DNA of 64,000 nt from Trichobilharzia szidati. Taxonomy: Eukaryota; Platyhelminthes; Trematoda; Strigeidida; Schistosomatidae. The stretch spans positions 79,738,020 to 79,802,019 of the forward strand of contig OX235272.1 in assembly GCA_944472155.2 (NCBI GenBank). The letters are read 5' to 3'. This document shows positions 7,622 to 20,238 of the stretch, piece by piece. Numbering within the stretch: position 1 is the stretch's first letter; each line of letters begins with the position of its first letter. The translations under genes and the position numbers were made by a program. A model generated the notes under the pieces. It was given only the letters and a program-made list of their open reading frames with translations. It made no database searches and had not been told where the DNA came from.

Positions 7622-10600
7622 CGTTATACTTGCTGACAATGTCAACATGGAGACATCATGAAGAGAGTTAATATTGTTTCTACTCGCCTGCATTCTACAG
7701 CGCCATGCGCATGCTTCAGTTTGCCCACTGTATTTATTGAGAGTAATAAATTGTTCTGGTTTCTTGTTTCTTTTCAATATTCTGATTTCAAATACAGTAC
7801 GTTAATTTAGACAAATCCTGTATTCTCTAGCTTTGCGCGTCGCCCAGTCATTTGACTTAGTTGATTGAAACTTCGACTGGAAATAAAACCTTTGAAGTTC
7901 TTTGAGGAAATGGAGAGTGACACAGTCGCCTATCGTAATTCTAGTCACACCAATAACATTTATTTTATGTTGATAATTTGGTCACTCACTTATTCACTTT
8001 CTTATTTTGTCGTCACAATCATTGTTGCTTGCATAGCTACTGTTTACTTAATGCATTGACGACTCATACAAATTAAGAGCTGTTCGAAAATTATTGACAA
8101 ATGATGTAATTTCGTGTACGGGTATGACAGTGTCTATTGAAACGATGTCTTAGCTTTCTGAATGTAAGACGTTCTGTCAGCAGTGGGTTAGGTGAATGAC
8201 TTCAAAGGTGGTTTCCAAGACCAGTCTAGGTTTGTTCGCATTTGAAATTTGCCAAAATAGCCAAAATAATTTAAGATGTTGCCACATATGACTAGGAGCA
8301 AATAATGAATGTCGCGTCAATTAAAATGGAAGGCTGTAGCCTTTCGAGAATCTTCAGGATGAAAAAGAATAGTCGATACTCTCAGGGGAGGTCAAGTAAA
8401 CAAGCAGTGTTGTGAACGTAAATTTGTTTAAGATGTAACTCCTGTCTTCTCCACACTTGTCAGTAATAAACGCTTACAATTCCTCCGACATGTGTGAATG
8501 CCCTTCTCCGTGTGGTGTGCATCATTTCTCTCAGTCACACACATGGTCAACGAATACACTTCAGTGAGATGTGGACACAAATTGACGTGAAGAAATTACA
8601 GTTTGAATGAAAATATGCGCACATTCCTATCTGAATGACAGCGGCGAATACACGCAATTAGGCATTGATATAAGTCTCAACGAATAAGGGGGAGAACAAG
8701 ACACGTCATCGAGTTGAATTCAAATGAGGAAGGTGAAACATGAATATATTATTGTTATTATTATTATGGGTTGTCTTATGTTCAAGAAACTGCACTAGGT
8801 TTGATTTTGAAGTCGCATATAACTTGCAAACTAACATAGGAATATGCAAACGCAACTTATGCATTTCACATATCTATGAATCTTCGTGCGATGATTTCGC
8901 ATCAAAACATATTACAAGTCAATCAGAGAAGCATTCGTCATGTCAGTGAATACAGTTCGATAGACATTGAAATGCCTCACATTGTGTAGCCAACATATAA
9001 TCCTTAAATTGTACTCATCACACCAACTGTGTTCTTCAGTCACCAGTCGGTTATTGATTTCACCTGTGAAAAAAGTCAGTGTTGTTCTCATCTTCATCAA
9101 TCATTAGTGTGTGGTTCTTGAGCTTTGAATGGATCAGCCATCTCACACCTATCACGAAATAAGTACCTTCCCTCAGGTGATTCACTAATATTTCAGTCTC
9201 GCAATATATGTCGATATGAAATGATTGTTGAAATTCCACTCCAGCCAAAAGCAGTTGGAGACATTTCCAATGGATGCAATACCAACGTTGTGCAGAATCA
9301 ATTCAATTGATTTGTGGTCTGCTGCAGGTCTGCATGCATCAACATTTGATTAGTGCAGGTAGATTCAATGATGAGCATAAATTTGGGGCTAGTGATAAAT
9401 TCGCATTACAGTGCTTATCTGTCAATGTAAATCTGATGGAGAATAGTAAATATTGTGCAGTGAGATTTCTGTCACACAAGCACCTTGACATGAGCCCTAA
9501 TTACTATCATCTGTTCAAATTACTAGTGTGTCATTGATAAACGCATAACGGAGTGTTATTCAGAAAAGTGATTGGTCAAAATGGACAAGTAGATTACTAC
9601 TCGACAGATGACAGGCCATCAATGAATATGTTGCAGAGTGATATCGACTGTGTGTTAACAATGAGGGGACGATTGATGGTGATTATGACGAGGATGACGA
9701 GAACGATGATGATGGTCCTGATCATGTTAAGAAGTCTTGGAATAGAAGACTCAGCTCTATCCAAATAATCATAGAATCTGAAATTATTGATTCTAGGAAG
9801 AAATTAGTAGTGACTGCTTGATATATTGTGAAGGATTTTTAATAAAGCTCTTAAACCTGCTCAATCCACAGAGATCCAACTAAGATCCGTGGAATAATTT
9901 CGTCTGGATATTCGTTTGTTAGTTTGCAATATATATGCCGCTTCAAATTTCAAGTACAGAGCAGGTGAATATCGCCATATTCTGGCTGACTGACATAATC
10001 ATTTAAATGATGACTAGAATGATAAGAATCATCCTGTCGAGCCGATTTATCCGTTGGTTTGGGTGAAGTGTCAGAGGATACTATTTGATCGAATGCAGGT
10101 TGTGAAACCAGCCCATTCTGTGACTCATTCATCAACCCTTCCATTCATTCATCTATCCATGCATGTATCTGATTAGCTGTAATTGTAAGTGTTAATTTTG
10201 AGCATATGAGATGGGTGTGAAGTTCAGTGTGAAGACAGACGATATACATGTAATCAGTGAGTTGAATCTAATAAGACATTCGAATCAGTGTCCGTCATTT
10301 GGCGAATAGTGATTCGCTAAAATGTCACGTGGATGTGAGTGGTCTGATGGATCAAAGAAGCTGGTCGCGTCAGTTGAAACCTCGAGGGTTGATTTGTTTA
10401 TCAGTGCGGATTGAAGCACCTAGTGGGCAATCGGGAGTTCGTGTGAGATTCACTGTGGTGTGAATGTGTATTTCTATACTCTCTCTTTATGGAATCTTCA
10501 TTGAATTCAGGTATTAGTGTTCGTCAGTGTTATATTCTCTTACAACTAGTTGGTCAGCTGCAAGTATAACTGAATGAAGTTGTAAGCTTTTCGCATATGA

Positions 10601-12457
10601 ACAAGTCAGTCACCTTGGTGGATACAGTGCAGGAGGAATATGGACTGTAATCAGGTGATACACACTTCATCATTATACACTGTTTTGAGTTGAGTGTAGA
10701 AAATGCGTGGTGAGATGTGAAGAATATCTCACCATTACTGGTCACTTCTGACACGAACACTGGTGATCATTTGAAGGCTGACGCCTTTCCCACACTATCT
10801 TGAAAGGCGGACAGGCAGGAAGGCACACAACCTCACACTATACCGTAATCGGAGAGCATTTTGTGAGGACTTCGAAAAAAGCCTGAGATGGTGAAATTGA
10901 CTGTGACACAAGTCGACCGTGGGAGGTGATTGCACATGGGTGAATTTGTGCACTGAATAGGCAAACACAAGATTCAGAACATCTCTTGACGAAGCGAAAA
11001 TCGGTGTTTGTTTGAATTTGTGGCAAATGTGAGATAGAAATCTCGAGGAAACGATGTGTTGTGTGGTTAAGTATGGTCAACGCAATAAGGTGCAAAGTTG
11101 CAAGCTTTGTTCAGCCCGAAAATACAGTAGACTATATGTTGTGCAAGGGTGGAAGATGTGTCGCCTGTATTTGTGATGTGAAGTTATCTTCATAGAATTT
11201 GTTTGCTTTCAGAATTATTGGATTAGAGTTGAAGAGTTATTCTAACGCTCTCCAATCCTGATTCACCCTTCTTCATATATTGTTCAGGTTTCATTTTCTT
11301 TGAGCCACTTCAGAATAGTCATCTCGTGCTCACAAAGAATTCACATTATTTCAAGTAATATTCAAAATGCTTTTTATTGGCATCGACACCTTCATTGAAG
11401 ATACAGCACACTGCCATGAACTAATGTCAAATACACTAGAGAAGAGAAGGCATGAGATTAGAATTGATGTGTAGCGCGCTCTCATTGATGAAGAAGGTGT
11501 TGCGCCGAGTATTTCTTTTAATACTATCTCATCACTTTATTGAAATCTTGTCTGTCATATGTAACTTCTTTGCCAATGTAGGCATATATTCACTTGTGTT
11601 GAAACTTGAACTCTCCAGGTAGAAACTATATAAATATAACTTTCTGATCACTGTTCACTTGTTTTATAGACCCATTTCAACTGAAATCATGTGACATGTG
11701 CTAGTATGTTAAAATTCTCCTGTACATACATTTAATAATTTCCTGAGTTCGTGTGCAGCTGATGAGAAACCAATGAAGCAAATGATTGTTCGATTTTATA
11801 ATTATCATAGTGGTGTTCTTGCGTCATTCAACTGTTATTATTGTTTCAAAGAGACCTGCGTAATATTGAAACGTCCCACCATAATGCCCACATTCTTCAC
11901 TTAAATTATTTTTCTGCCTTTTCGCGAATATTGAGGTACTTACTTGCTCCCTAATTATAGGCGGTAGAATGATATCAGATGAGAACACACAAATGTGTGC
12001 AGTCATACTATCGGGAATAGTTAGTTAACCCTCATATCTGATCTCTCCAAGCTTCTGTGCCATCGAAGTATTTCGTCCATAGTCGTGAAATATGCCTTTC
12101 GACAGATGTGAAATAAATAAACTCATAATCCTATTGTGCTGCTATCTGATCTTCAGCCTCTGATTATTTGGAAACCAAGGAGCAACGTACAACGTTTACG
12201 TCAAATAAATGTATTTACTCATCTTCATAGGAGATGAAAAGTCGACTTCGAAATATTCTTGTTGATAAAAGAATTCACAGTTTACAACTCCTCCTTCTTA
12301 TAGTCGAATTCTTTGTATTACTGTGTAATATGAGATTTTTTACCATCAGACCATGTGGCATACATGAGATAACTTTCATCTCCACGTGGCATGATGAGTT
12401 TATTGTTGAGTCAGGAACATTAGTAATATGCAGGCTGTTCAAAGCAATATTTCAGAA
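7622..12457. other. Inverted-duplication arm, no gene identified
   Basis: Nearly all of it is matched on the opposite strand at about 54.9-59.4 kb, with many small indels. Open frames at 8740, 9060, 9950 (minus), 10838 (minus) and 12234 are partly shared by the two arms. I see no splice pattern or domain to call them genes, and several have frameshifts in one arm (for example the minus-strand frame 9950-10144 against 57274-57480). A TTA/ATT microsatellite at about 8745-8768 is present only here. Confidence 0.5.
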
Positions 12458-12464
12458 GACATAA
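12234..12464 (+). other. 76-codon ORF conserved in both arms, function unknown
   Basis: The frame has a hydrophobic segment (LLLLIVEFFVLLC, residues about 19-31). Its counterpart on the minus strand at 54918-55148 has the same length with about nine amino-acid differences. That is roughly what neutral divergence between the arms would give, so conservation alone does not prove coding. A possible acceptor (TTCATAG) lies just before the ATG. No family recognised. Confidence 0.2.
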
Positions 12465-12472
12465 CTAGAATA
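12458..12472 (+). repeat. Target-site duplication, left side of PLE pair
   Basis: GACATAACTAGAATA occurs here and again at 15201-15215, immediately bounding the PLE pair. The other arm has it once, at 54910-54924. Confidence 0.9.
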
Positions 12473-12516
12473 TTTATAAAATTATATTTGTAAAATCTCA
12501 GCGAAATTGAAATGAT

Positions 12517-12568
12517 TAATTCCAACGTTTCGTTCGGCAATCTGGTCCGAACTTCTTCAGGGAAATTA
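12517..12568 (-). ncRNA. PLE-type hammerhead-like motif, minus copy of the pair
   Basis: On the minus strand it has the CTGAAGA core beginning at 12560, the 6-bp GTTCGG/CCGAAC stem II and GAAACGTT ending at 12524. It lies within 100 bp of the left end of the insert. Confidence 0.55.
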
Positions 12569-13127
12569 ATCGAATTAAAATAAACAGGTTTATATATAAA
12601 AGGAACAACTCATGTTTTTTAAATTTTGTCCAATCATGAGTCATGCAACAGTCATCAACATGTATAATAAATAAATAAATAAAATAGTATGTTTATATAT
12701 AAAAGTACATCTCTTTTAAATTGTTTGTCCAGTCATGTGAATCAATAAACAGCTATCAATAGGTATAGTAAACAAAACAAAACAAAATCTTTAATATGAA
12801 CTGTGATCAAAATTTGACCTCAGACTTTCAAAATTAGTCTACTTTTCTAGTTTTGTAAGGATGTTAAAATATATATGTGTATATGTGTTATGCAGTACCA
12901 ATGGTGTGTGTGTGTGTGCATGTGTGTATGTGTGTGGGTGGACAGTCAAAAAAAAATTTGTTATTCTCATATGAGCTGTGATCAAGATTTGACCGGATAG
13001 TTACAAAATAATTGGGATGTTTTTTACAAATATAATATAATTTTATAAATTTGTTATTCTCTCCATAAAAGGACGTAGACAATCGGGAATTTGATCAAGT
13101 GTGACTAGTTGTTGAAACATATCCAAT

Positions 13128-14125
13128 TTATTTATTAGTCAGGATTTGCCATGCATCAGCTAAGATCACACCTTCACGTCTGTTCAAACTGTTGGGATTC
13201 ACCCATATATGTAGGGCTTCTGCAGTCAGTCTTTCTTTATATGAACCAAAACCTTTCTGTAAAACCTTAGTCTTATCAAAGTCGATTTTGTGTCCCGTTT
13301 CTATCGAGTGCAGTGCAATCGCTGAGTTGTTTTCTAGCTTCTTCAAGTCTGCAGAGGTCTTTGGAACCACCTTTAGACATTGTTTATGCTCTTTCACCCT
13401 TACATTTACCTGTCTGGAAGTTTCTCCTACATATACGGCGTTACAATCCCCACAACTGATCTGGTATACACAATTTTGCTGGTTTTCTTGTTCTATTTTA
13501 TCCTTAACCTTAACCAGTAATGAGCGTAAGGTGTTTGATGCACGAAAATACACTCGTATATTATGGTCGTTAAGGATTCGCTTTATTTCGTCGGAAGTTT
13601 CTTTGCGGTAAGGAATCACCGCTGTACTAACCCAATTCTTAGCAACAGGTTTTGATTCATCCTTATCTTCACATTTTAAATATCTATTTATGAAGGTTTT
13701 TGGATAATTATTTGATTCAAGAGTGGATTGAACCAATTTTAATTCCTTCCTAATATCTTCCTCCTCAGTAACTAGACGTTTGGCTCTGTTGATCAGATTC
13801 TTGGCCACAGTTACTTTGGTGGTAAATGGATGAGCTGAATGGTAATCTAGGTATCTATCCGAATTTGTCGGCTTTCTAAAAATGTTTATTTTAAATTTTC
13901 CATCTAATTTTCTTTGTACTAAGCAGTCCAGGAGCGCCAACTCATTCTCATCGGATTCAACCTCTTTGGAGAACTTAATAGTTTCTGATATATTGTTTAT
14001 TAAGTGAAACAGTTCATTTAACAAACTACGTTTGATTATGATGAAGGTATCATCTACGTATCTTAACCACATCTTTGGGGGACTAGGGCATCTCATAATT
14101 GCATTTGTTTCTGATGAGTTAAAGA
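13128..14125 (-). CDS. PLE polyprotein fragment: RT end plus GIY-YIG endonuclease
   Basis: The open frame runs on the minus strand from 14246 to 13128, but the first ~40 codons are antisense of the neighbouring inverted copy, so the element itself begins near 14125. Counting from the frame start, YVDD at residues 63-66 is the RT active-site box, preceded by CPSPPKMWLR. Thumb-type sequence follows. From about residue 259 comes the endonuclease: CVYQISCGDCNAVYVGETSR, then R..KEH, and the histidine-containing region to about 345. This is the GIY-YIG nuclease with CxxC-type cysteines that defines most PLEs. The N-terminal half, including the first RT motifs, is missing, so this copy cannot work alone. 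The remaining frame has no stops and looks young. Confidence 0.9.
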
Positions 14126-14498
14126 TCAAATAGAACAAGAAAACCAGCAAAATTGTGTATACCAGATCAATTGTGGGGATTGTAACGCCGTATATGTAGG
14201 AGAAACTTCCAGACAGGTAAATGTAAGGGTGAAAGAGCATAAACAATGTCTAAAGGTGGTTCCAAAGACCTCTGCAGACTTGAAGAAGCTAGAAAACAAC
14301 TCAGCGATTGCACTGCACTCGATAGAAACGGGACACAAAATCGACTTTGATAAGACTAAGGTTTTACAGAAAGGTTTTGGTTCATATAAAGAAAGACTGA
14401 CTGCAGAAGCCCTACATATATGGGTGAATCCCAACAGTTTGAACAGACGTGAAGGTGTGATCTTAGCTGATGCATGGCAAATCCTGACTAATAAATAA
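14121..14498 (+). pseudogene. PLE GIY-YIG C-terminal fragment, inverted partner copy
   Basis: The frame is open from the junction (reading DQIEQENQQNCVYQINCGDC) through the GIY-YIG domain to the stop at 14496-14498. It matches the C-terminal ~125 residues of the minus-strand copy almost exactly. It has no RT domain and no start codon of its own. Confidence 0.9.
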
Positions 14499-15036
14499 AT
14501 TGGATATGTTTCAACAACTAGTCACACTTGATCAAATTCCCGATTGTCTACGTCCTTTTATGGAGAGAATAACAAATCTATAAAATTATATTATATTTGT
14601 AAAAAACATCTCAATTATTTTGTAACTATCCGGTCAAATCTTGATCACAGCTCATATGAGAATAACAAATGTTTTATGACTGTTCACCCACACACATACA
14701 CACATGCACACACACACACCATTGATACTGCATAACACATATACACATATATTTTAACAAAAGTAGACTAATTTTGAAAGTCTGAGGTCAAATTTTGATC
14801 ACAGTTCATATTAAAGATTTTGTTTTGTTTTGTTTACTATACCTATTGATAGCTGTTTATTGATTCACATGACTGGACAAACAATTTAAAAGAGATGTAC
14901 TTTTATATATAAACATACTATTTTATTTATTTATTTATTATACATGTTGATGACTGTTGCATGACTCATGATTGGACAAAATTTAAAAAACATGAGTTGT
15001 TCCTTTTATATATAAACCTGTTTATTTTAATTCGAT

Positions 15037-15088
15037 TAATTTCCCTGAAGAAGTTCGGACCAGATTGCCGAACGAAACGTTGGAATTA
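15037..15088 (+). ncRNA. PLE-type hammerhead-like motif, plus copy of the pair
   Basis: CTGAAGA core at 15045-15051, stem II GTTCGG with CCGAAC, then GAAACGTT and GGAATTA. Identical in layout to the array motifs. Confidence 0.55.
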
Positions 15089-15200
15089 ATCATTTCAATT
15101 TCGCTGAGATTTTACAAATATAATTTTATAAATGTCTACTTCTCACTCAGCGCTCAATTATTTTGCAACTATCCGGTCAAATCTTGATCACAGTTCATAT

Positions 15201-15215
15201 GACATAACTAGAATA
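15201..15215 (+). repeat. Target-site duplication, right side of PLE pair
   Basis: Second copy of GACATAACTAGAATA; see 12458-12472. Confidence 0.9.
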
Positions 15216-17233
15216 GTACATGTGGAAATACTCGCCATATATTCGGCAATTCAGAAATATTTCATCACAGCTGGCCTAATTAATCATATAACCGGCGTAT
15301 AGATCAATGAATTCGTAACCCTATTCATCAAGTGAAAATGTTGCACTTAACCAATATCCACAGCTTAGATATCTTCTAAATCTCTCCTAGAATAATTTCT
15401 CTTCACCAGCCTGCTTAAATCAATGGGCTAACAGAATTCCCGTCTATCGAAATGCACACACTCTTCTGCACTTCTACGTGTTTCAACCATGCAATTATAT
15501 TAATTGACCAATACATATTTAATTCGTTTCCCAATATTCACATTGCAATTCTTAGAAGAATTGAAGGAAAAGAGGTACAGAATTGGTTTTCTCTTTAAAT
15601 ACTTTCATATGCCCAACAACACTACCACGAATGATATACTTCAGATTATTGCTTTGCATGTAAATTCTGTACAAGGAGGCAATATTTCGGGACTAAATTC
15701 ACTGGAAATTTCTGTTAAATATGTGAACATAGTGTCTGAAATAAAGCTTTATTATTGGTATATGCTACTTAGTGATAGATTGATGTGAATAGTTGGCAAC
15801 GGCTAATATGGAGTGGTAGTTCTTCCTAGACAGACCGACGCGATGTAAACAGCAGAGTGCCCATGTATGACTAAGCTCTGGAAGCCGAACCGATTCAGAC
15901 AACGTGAATCTGAGTAGGTAGGTAGGTAGGTAGGCAGGCGAATTTGTATCACGTTTCTCCATCAGGATCACCATGTCTAATTTGAATATTTTTCGTTTCC
16001 GAAGGGAACTGTGTTGATTTTTGATATCGTCTAGCTGTGTAATTTGAAAATAATTGATTTGATTTTATCTGATTTAATTAGATTAAATTAAGTTCGTTTA
16101 GAAGCTCCGTGACTAATCCCTTGCGTGCATCCTGTCTAATACTGGAAGTTATGTATTTGACATGTCGCTGTGTTGCGTATTCAACAACCTACCATTAAGG
16201 CAAAAAAACAATTTCTGTTTGTCCAGCAAAGTGTGTACGGATTTACAATAACATTGTCCACCACATAATATCTGGTAAATGAATATTCTCACAAATTTTC
16301 CGCTTCTGTTCTCCCTCACTGTCACTTTGTGTTAATAATGATGAAGATACCTGAGCGTTTCCGATTCTTCTCATGTTCTCAGTACAATACATGACACTAA
16401 TTTCACCTAACGTATGGACTGATCTCTACATCTACATGATGGTGTTATCACTTAATCAAGATTCTTCAGCACATATTTTCTAACCCCGACGCGTTGTGCA
16501 ATCAGGTAACATTAAAATCTCACTCAAACCGACGTCGATATATTGTTGGAAGAGATTCATTATACCATTGTTATTATTCTCTTGAGTTCAAAGAGGAACA
16601 TGGTGTGTCAACAACCAATCTTCACTTTGTTCTATTCTCTGCCGTACTCTTCAGCTGGGTCAACGATTGCAAATATCCGCTCATCTCCACTTCACACGAT
16701 CTCCTCCATGTCACTCTAGGAAGACCCACTCATCGTTTAACATTTGGATTCCACTAGAGAGCCTGGCGCGTATGCATATGCATAACTAGTCACAATTTTG
16801 ATCAAGTGATGTACAATTGAAAGAACTGCGATGGAGAAAGAGGAGAGTGTTTGGTGACGGAATTATTAATTGGCAATTCGATTTACGGATATGGGCAAAA
16901 TACACTTACCACATAATAGAATCTTCGATACTGTACTACATTATCTCCTGCTTTCCCCTTGATGTCTTCCTTTCATGCCTTTCATGTCATTTCATCACAT
17001 GCATCGTTCGTTACATCCATCTCTTCACTATCTCGATTTACTTAAAGAGGATACACATACATTTTAAACCATGTATTTATATAATATGTATAAATCTTGT
17101 TTGTAGCATACACCACAGGATAAGAAAAATCAAGTTTCTGTATGATAACGCTTAGCACTTCTTCGACAGTAGGAAATTCTATGTAATCGAGGTGCAAGTT
17201 TTCGCATACGCATATTTGATGGTGCAATTAGCA
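15216..17233. other. Inverted-duplication arm, no gene identified
   Basis: Matched on the other strand at about 52.86-54.9 kb. Frames at 15504-15788 and 16817-17155 are also open in the other arm (54334-54582, 52930-53238). They have no domain, and the differences look neutral. A (TAGG)n microsatellite of about five units sits at 15914-15935. Confidence 0.5.
15914..15935 (+). repeat. (GTAG)n microsatellite
   Basis: About five tandem tetramers. The matching tract in the other arm is at about 54151-54171, so it predates the duplication. Confidence 0.85.
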
Positions 17234-17472
17234 GTTCGTCGGTGGCACAGCGGTATAATGCTCACCGACCACGCATGTGATTCACAGTTCGATCCCCAGC
17301 CACCGACGCACTTCTGCTTTATCTCGCTAAGCCATTAATACGACTGGTAGAAAAGGAAGGTCTGACATGAGACTATCAATCCCATCCCGTAAAATATACA
17401 CTTCTGACACCGAAACTCCAAGCCTGTAGCTTGAGTCACTATGTTCCACTCGGAAATTAAATGAATAAAATG
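17234..17472 (+). mobile_element. tRNA-derived SINE, left-arm copy
   Basis: Box A-like TGGCACAGCGGTATAATGC is followed by box B-like AGTTCGATCCC. The body shares CTCGCTAAGCCA and CTATGTTCCACT with the SINE at 5548-5786. The same insertion is on the minus strand at 52612-52856, so it is older than the inverted duplication. The minus-strand frame at 17327-17551 is a shadow of it. Confidence 0.75.
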
Positions 17473-19000
17473 AAGAATTGATGAAGAATATTACATGGTT
17501 ACCGTGCTTCATGTTTACCAAACGTGGACCACCATAATTCATATACTTCACTGTTCTTAGTTAAGTCTTGTCCTTATATACCTACATATCTCGAATTCTT
17601 CTCATAACATGAATATCAGGACTAGATATAAAATTCTATTTCGCCCCCTCACAAATCAATGATAATCATATCTACCTTCACTTGTCCCCTTATTGTTTAC
17701 TGCAGATATTCGAGGCAAATATATGTAATTCTGTCAACCATGAATAAAGCGTATCACGTTTTACAGTAGAATCAATGACGATGATTTTATTGACAGGCGA
17801 ATCTTTCCATTATCTTGAGATCCTCTTTGAAATGACTCACGTTAATGAAACTTAGTGACTATCTGATTGACAGCGATGCGCTGATTGCATTGAGTTTCTT
17901 GGTGGATTTAATCTCACTCAACGTAAAATACTCATTCATAGACATTAGAGTAACAGGTCAGAGTCTCTTTTTAGCGACTTATATTCACATAGTTCTACAA
18001 CAGCCATTATAAAGAAATACTTTACTACATGAGTCAAGTAGCAGGGTGTATGGAACATCTGCAACAAAATCATAGCAAATAACTTGTTTGGAGTGCCAAA
18101 CGAAACTTCAATGCTCCCAACAACCGTCCTCGTTGATTCAGCAAGAATATTGATGCATGCTTAGTTATAAGCTAAGCATGACATTCAACCTTGTATGTAA
18201 AGCTCCCTTAACAATAATATACAATTTCCGACGTGGTTCATAATCAAGCACGTTAAGAATGACTGATAATAATTCTGTTCGTTATGAATTCGTTCAGTTT
18301 TGGAATTAGTTATCTCTCTTATCCAAGTCATCTCCAGTACTTGGATAATGAGGTAATATGCAAACTAGCGAAATGACGTGAAAATAAATCTCCTTGTATA
18401 GTGGTGGTAGTGTTAGTTTACACATCGTCATATTAATCGGTAGTAATTGACGCGTGACTGAAATCAAAGAATGTTCATACGCGGAGAACAAACATACATG
18501 ACTGAATGGCTGTTAATCGTTTGATTGTTTCCTTGCTGGAGACAACACGAAACATCTCAACGAAAGTGACGCTCATACAGACAATGGTGTTTTGAATGAT
18601 AAGTCTTTAGGAAATTGAATAATTAATTAATAATTCAATAATTCAAATATTCCATTACCCTTAAAGTGTTACATTCACTAACAAAATTTGTCTATGTCTA
18701 AAACTGCAGTTTATTGTACAACAAATAGCACGACAATCAATTGAATACAGAATGAATGTTCCTACTGATATTAACACGACTACTAAAATATCGAGGAACA
18801 CTACCAATGCTACTAATAACAATCAACAAACGAAGTGTTCTTCAGACAACTGTTCGTACGTAGTATACCGGAAATGAGGACTTCTGTGAGATGGAGTGAT
18901 GGGAAGAATCTCAATGAAGAGAAATGGAAGCCATAACAGAACAATACAGATAGTACGAAATGAACAGGGATGGATCACAATACGAAAGAATCGCAGATTC
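17473..19000. other. Inverted-duplication arm, no gene identified
   Basis: Matched at about 51.05-52.6 kb on the other strand. It includes a short AT palindrome (AATAATTAATTAATAATT) near 18619. The 61-codon minus-strand frame 18306-18491 is shared with 51592-51777 but shows no motif. Confidence 0.5.
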
Positions 19001-19009
19001 AGTTTTCAT

Positions 19010-19265
19010 GTAACACCGTGAAATGCTAACATCACTTAAATTATATTTTTGAACATACCCATACTGACGATCTGACGAATTTCAACACTGAACGCAATAC
19101 TTCTGGAATCACTCATAGCACTTCTCATTTCGAAAATAAAACACCTACACAATTTCGCATCTTCCATCAGAATATAACTAGCAGAACAACTACCACTTAT
19201 GAAACTCTCAGTGTCATCATGATAATACAGCGCATCAATGTTCCTACAAGTACACGAAAACGTAC
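19010..19265 (-). other. Conserved downstream ORF of the knot-gene unit, left copy
   Basis: Read on the minus strand, the sequence after a possible TTGTAG acceptor translates RNIDALYYHDD, then SYILMEDAKLCRCFIFE. Copies at 50820-51047 (plus) and 44318-44509 (minus) align in the same frame, with indels in multiples of three. Function unknown; it could be a downstream exon or 3' UTR of the knot-gene unit. Confidence 0.3.
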
Positions 19266-19431
19266 CGTGAATATGGCAAAATAAATTTCACACCACATAA
19301 AAATCGAATGAATATTCGCATTGGAAACACTTTTGAACTATGCAAACAGCACATCCCAGACATTAATTCTCAGCATTCCGATGTATGCTTCACTGAAATA
19401 AAATGAATTTACGTTCACTTTTCTGTGTGTG

Positions 19432-19515
19432 TGTTATATATATACTGGTGTCATCGAGTGTGTACGTGACTAGTGCACTACTCATCCTCTTTCAATTAAC
19501 CTGTGTTGCGTGTGA
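19432..19515 (-). promoter_or_regulatory. Knot-gene-type promoter without a gene, left arm
   Basis: On the minus strand it carries the shared upstream block of the knot genes: GAGTAGTGCACTAGTCACGT, an ACTCGATGACACCAG segment and a TATATATATAA box. No signal-peptide exon follows; what follows is a decayed leader and, about 190 bp on, the conserved downstream frame. Its mirror is at 50583-50645. It appears to be a unit that lost both exons. Confidence 0.6.
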
Positions 19516-19645
19516 CTTTTAATGCATACGGGTTAAGTGAGAATTCATGATTTCGGCATCATGTGATGTTGTGCATTGTCATGTGAAATGTGACTCAGTA
19601 GATTGTCTCATTTCACCTGTTTAGTGGATTCTGTGATATTTTTGA

Positions 19646-19840
19646 TTATATTCTGTAGCTGTCAGTAAGTGATTTGAGTTTCGTGAGGTAAGCAATAATT
19701 TGTTGGCAAACGTCACGAACTGTAGACAGGATGCTCATCATTTCGTCTTCTTCGTTTGATATGCGATGGTCGTTCATCCATATCCACAGACAGCTGACCA
19801 CATCGTTGACAGTTACCTGATTATGTTTGCCTCTCCTCAT
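19646..19840 (-). other. Upstream ORF of the promoter-relic unit
   Basis: A 64-codon frame (VNDVVSCLWIWMNDH) is shared with 50233-50466. The matching 5' flanks of the complete knot genes are too diverged to keep the frame. No domain recognised; perhaps part of an older exon. Confidence 0.2.
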
Positions 19841-20238
19841 TGGGTTTTCACATTATGCTCTTTGTGATTTTCATAAGAATGAAATCAGCTTCATTTGTGA
19901 TCAAATAAAGATGTGAATATTGTTAGGTTTCAAATACAATGAGTATTGCAACAGATGACAGTCGATGAAATTTCCACTGCTCACATACGAATACTATAGC
20001 GAACAGACAGTTCCATCATTCCTACACGTCCTCATCGAACACGTTGAATGAGTCCTGTCATTGATAGAAGTATTTCATTTCCCTTAAATCTGATGTCAAA
20101 CATCGAAACTCCTCATTCCTCTCAGAGCGTCTGGGAGTTGACCACCGATGTTTGATGTGAATTCACCAGTTGTCGAAATTTCCTCTATGGTTTGAGAATT
20201 GTTGAATAAGCTCTTTCTTTGGCGAACTGAGTCCTGAG

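Larger units (their letters stand above)
12473..15200. mobile_element. Head-to-head pair of 5'-truncated Penelope-like elements
   Basis: The 2728-bp insert consists of a minus-strand PLE copy (14125 down to 12473) and a plus-strand copy (about 14121 to 15200) joined at their truncated 5' ends. The outer ~1 kb of each is the reverse complement of the other: GIY-YIG coding end, stop, 3' UTR with CA tracts, and hammerhead-like motif. The RT part exists only in the minus copy. Fifteen-bp target duplications bracket the whole pair, so it entered as one event. At the junction the two copies share a few bases (TTAARGAT). Confidence 0.9.

Noticed and set aside
9950..10144. 64-codon minus-strand ORF with a similar sequence in the other arm
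   Set aside because: The right-arm copy (57274-57480) carries a frameshift and the substitutions do not favour silent sites.
13192..13611. 139-codon plus-strand ORF
   Set aside because: Antisense shadow of the PLE GIY-YIG domain.
16817..17155. 102-112 codon membrane-like ORF conserved in both arms (partner 52930-53238)
   Set aside because: Conservation is no higher than in neighbouring non-coding arm sequence, and there is no promoter, splice or domain evidence.
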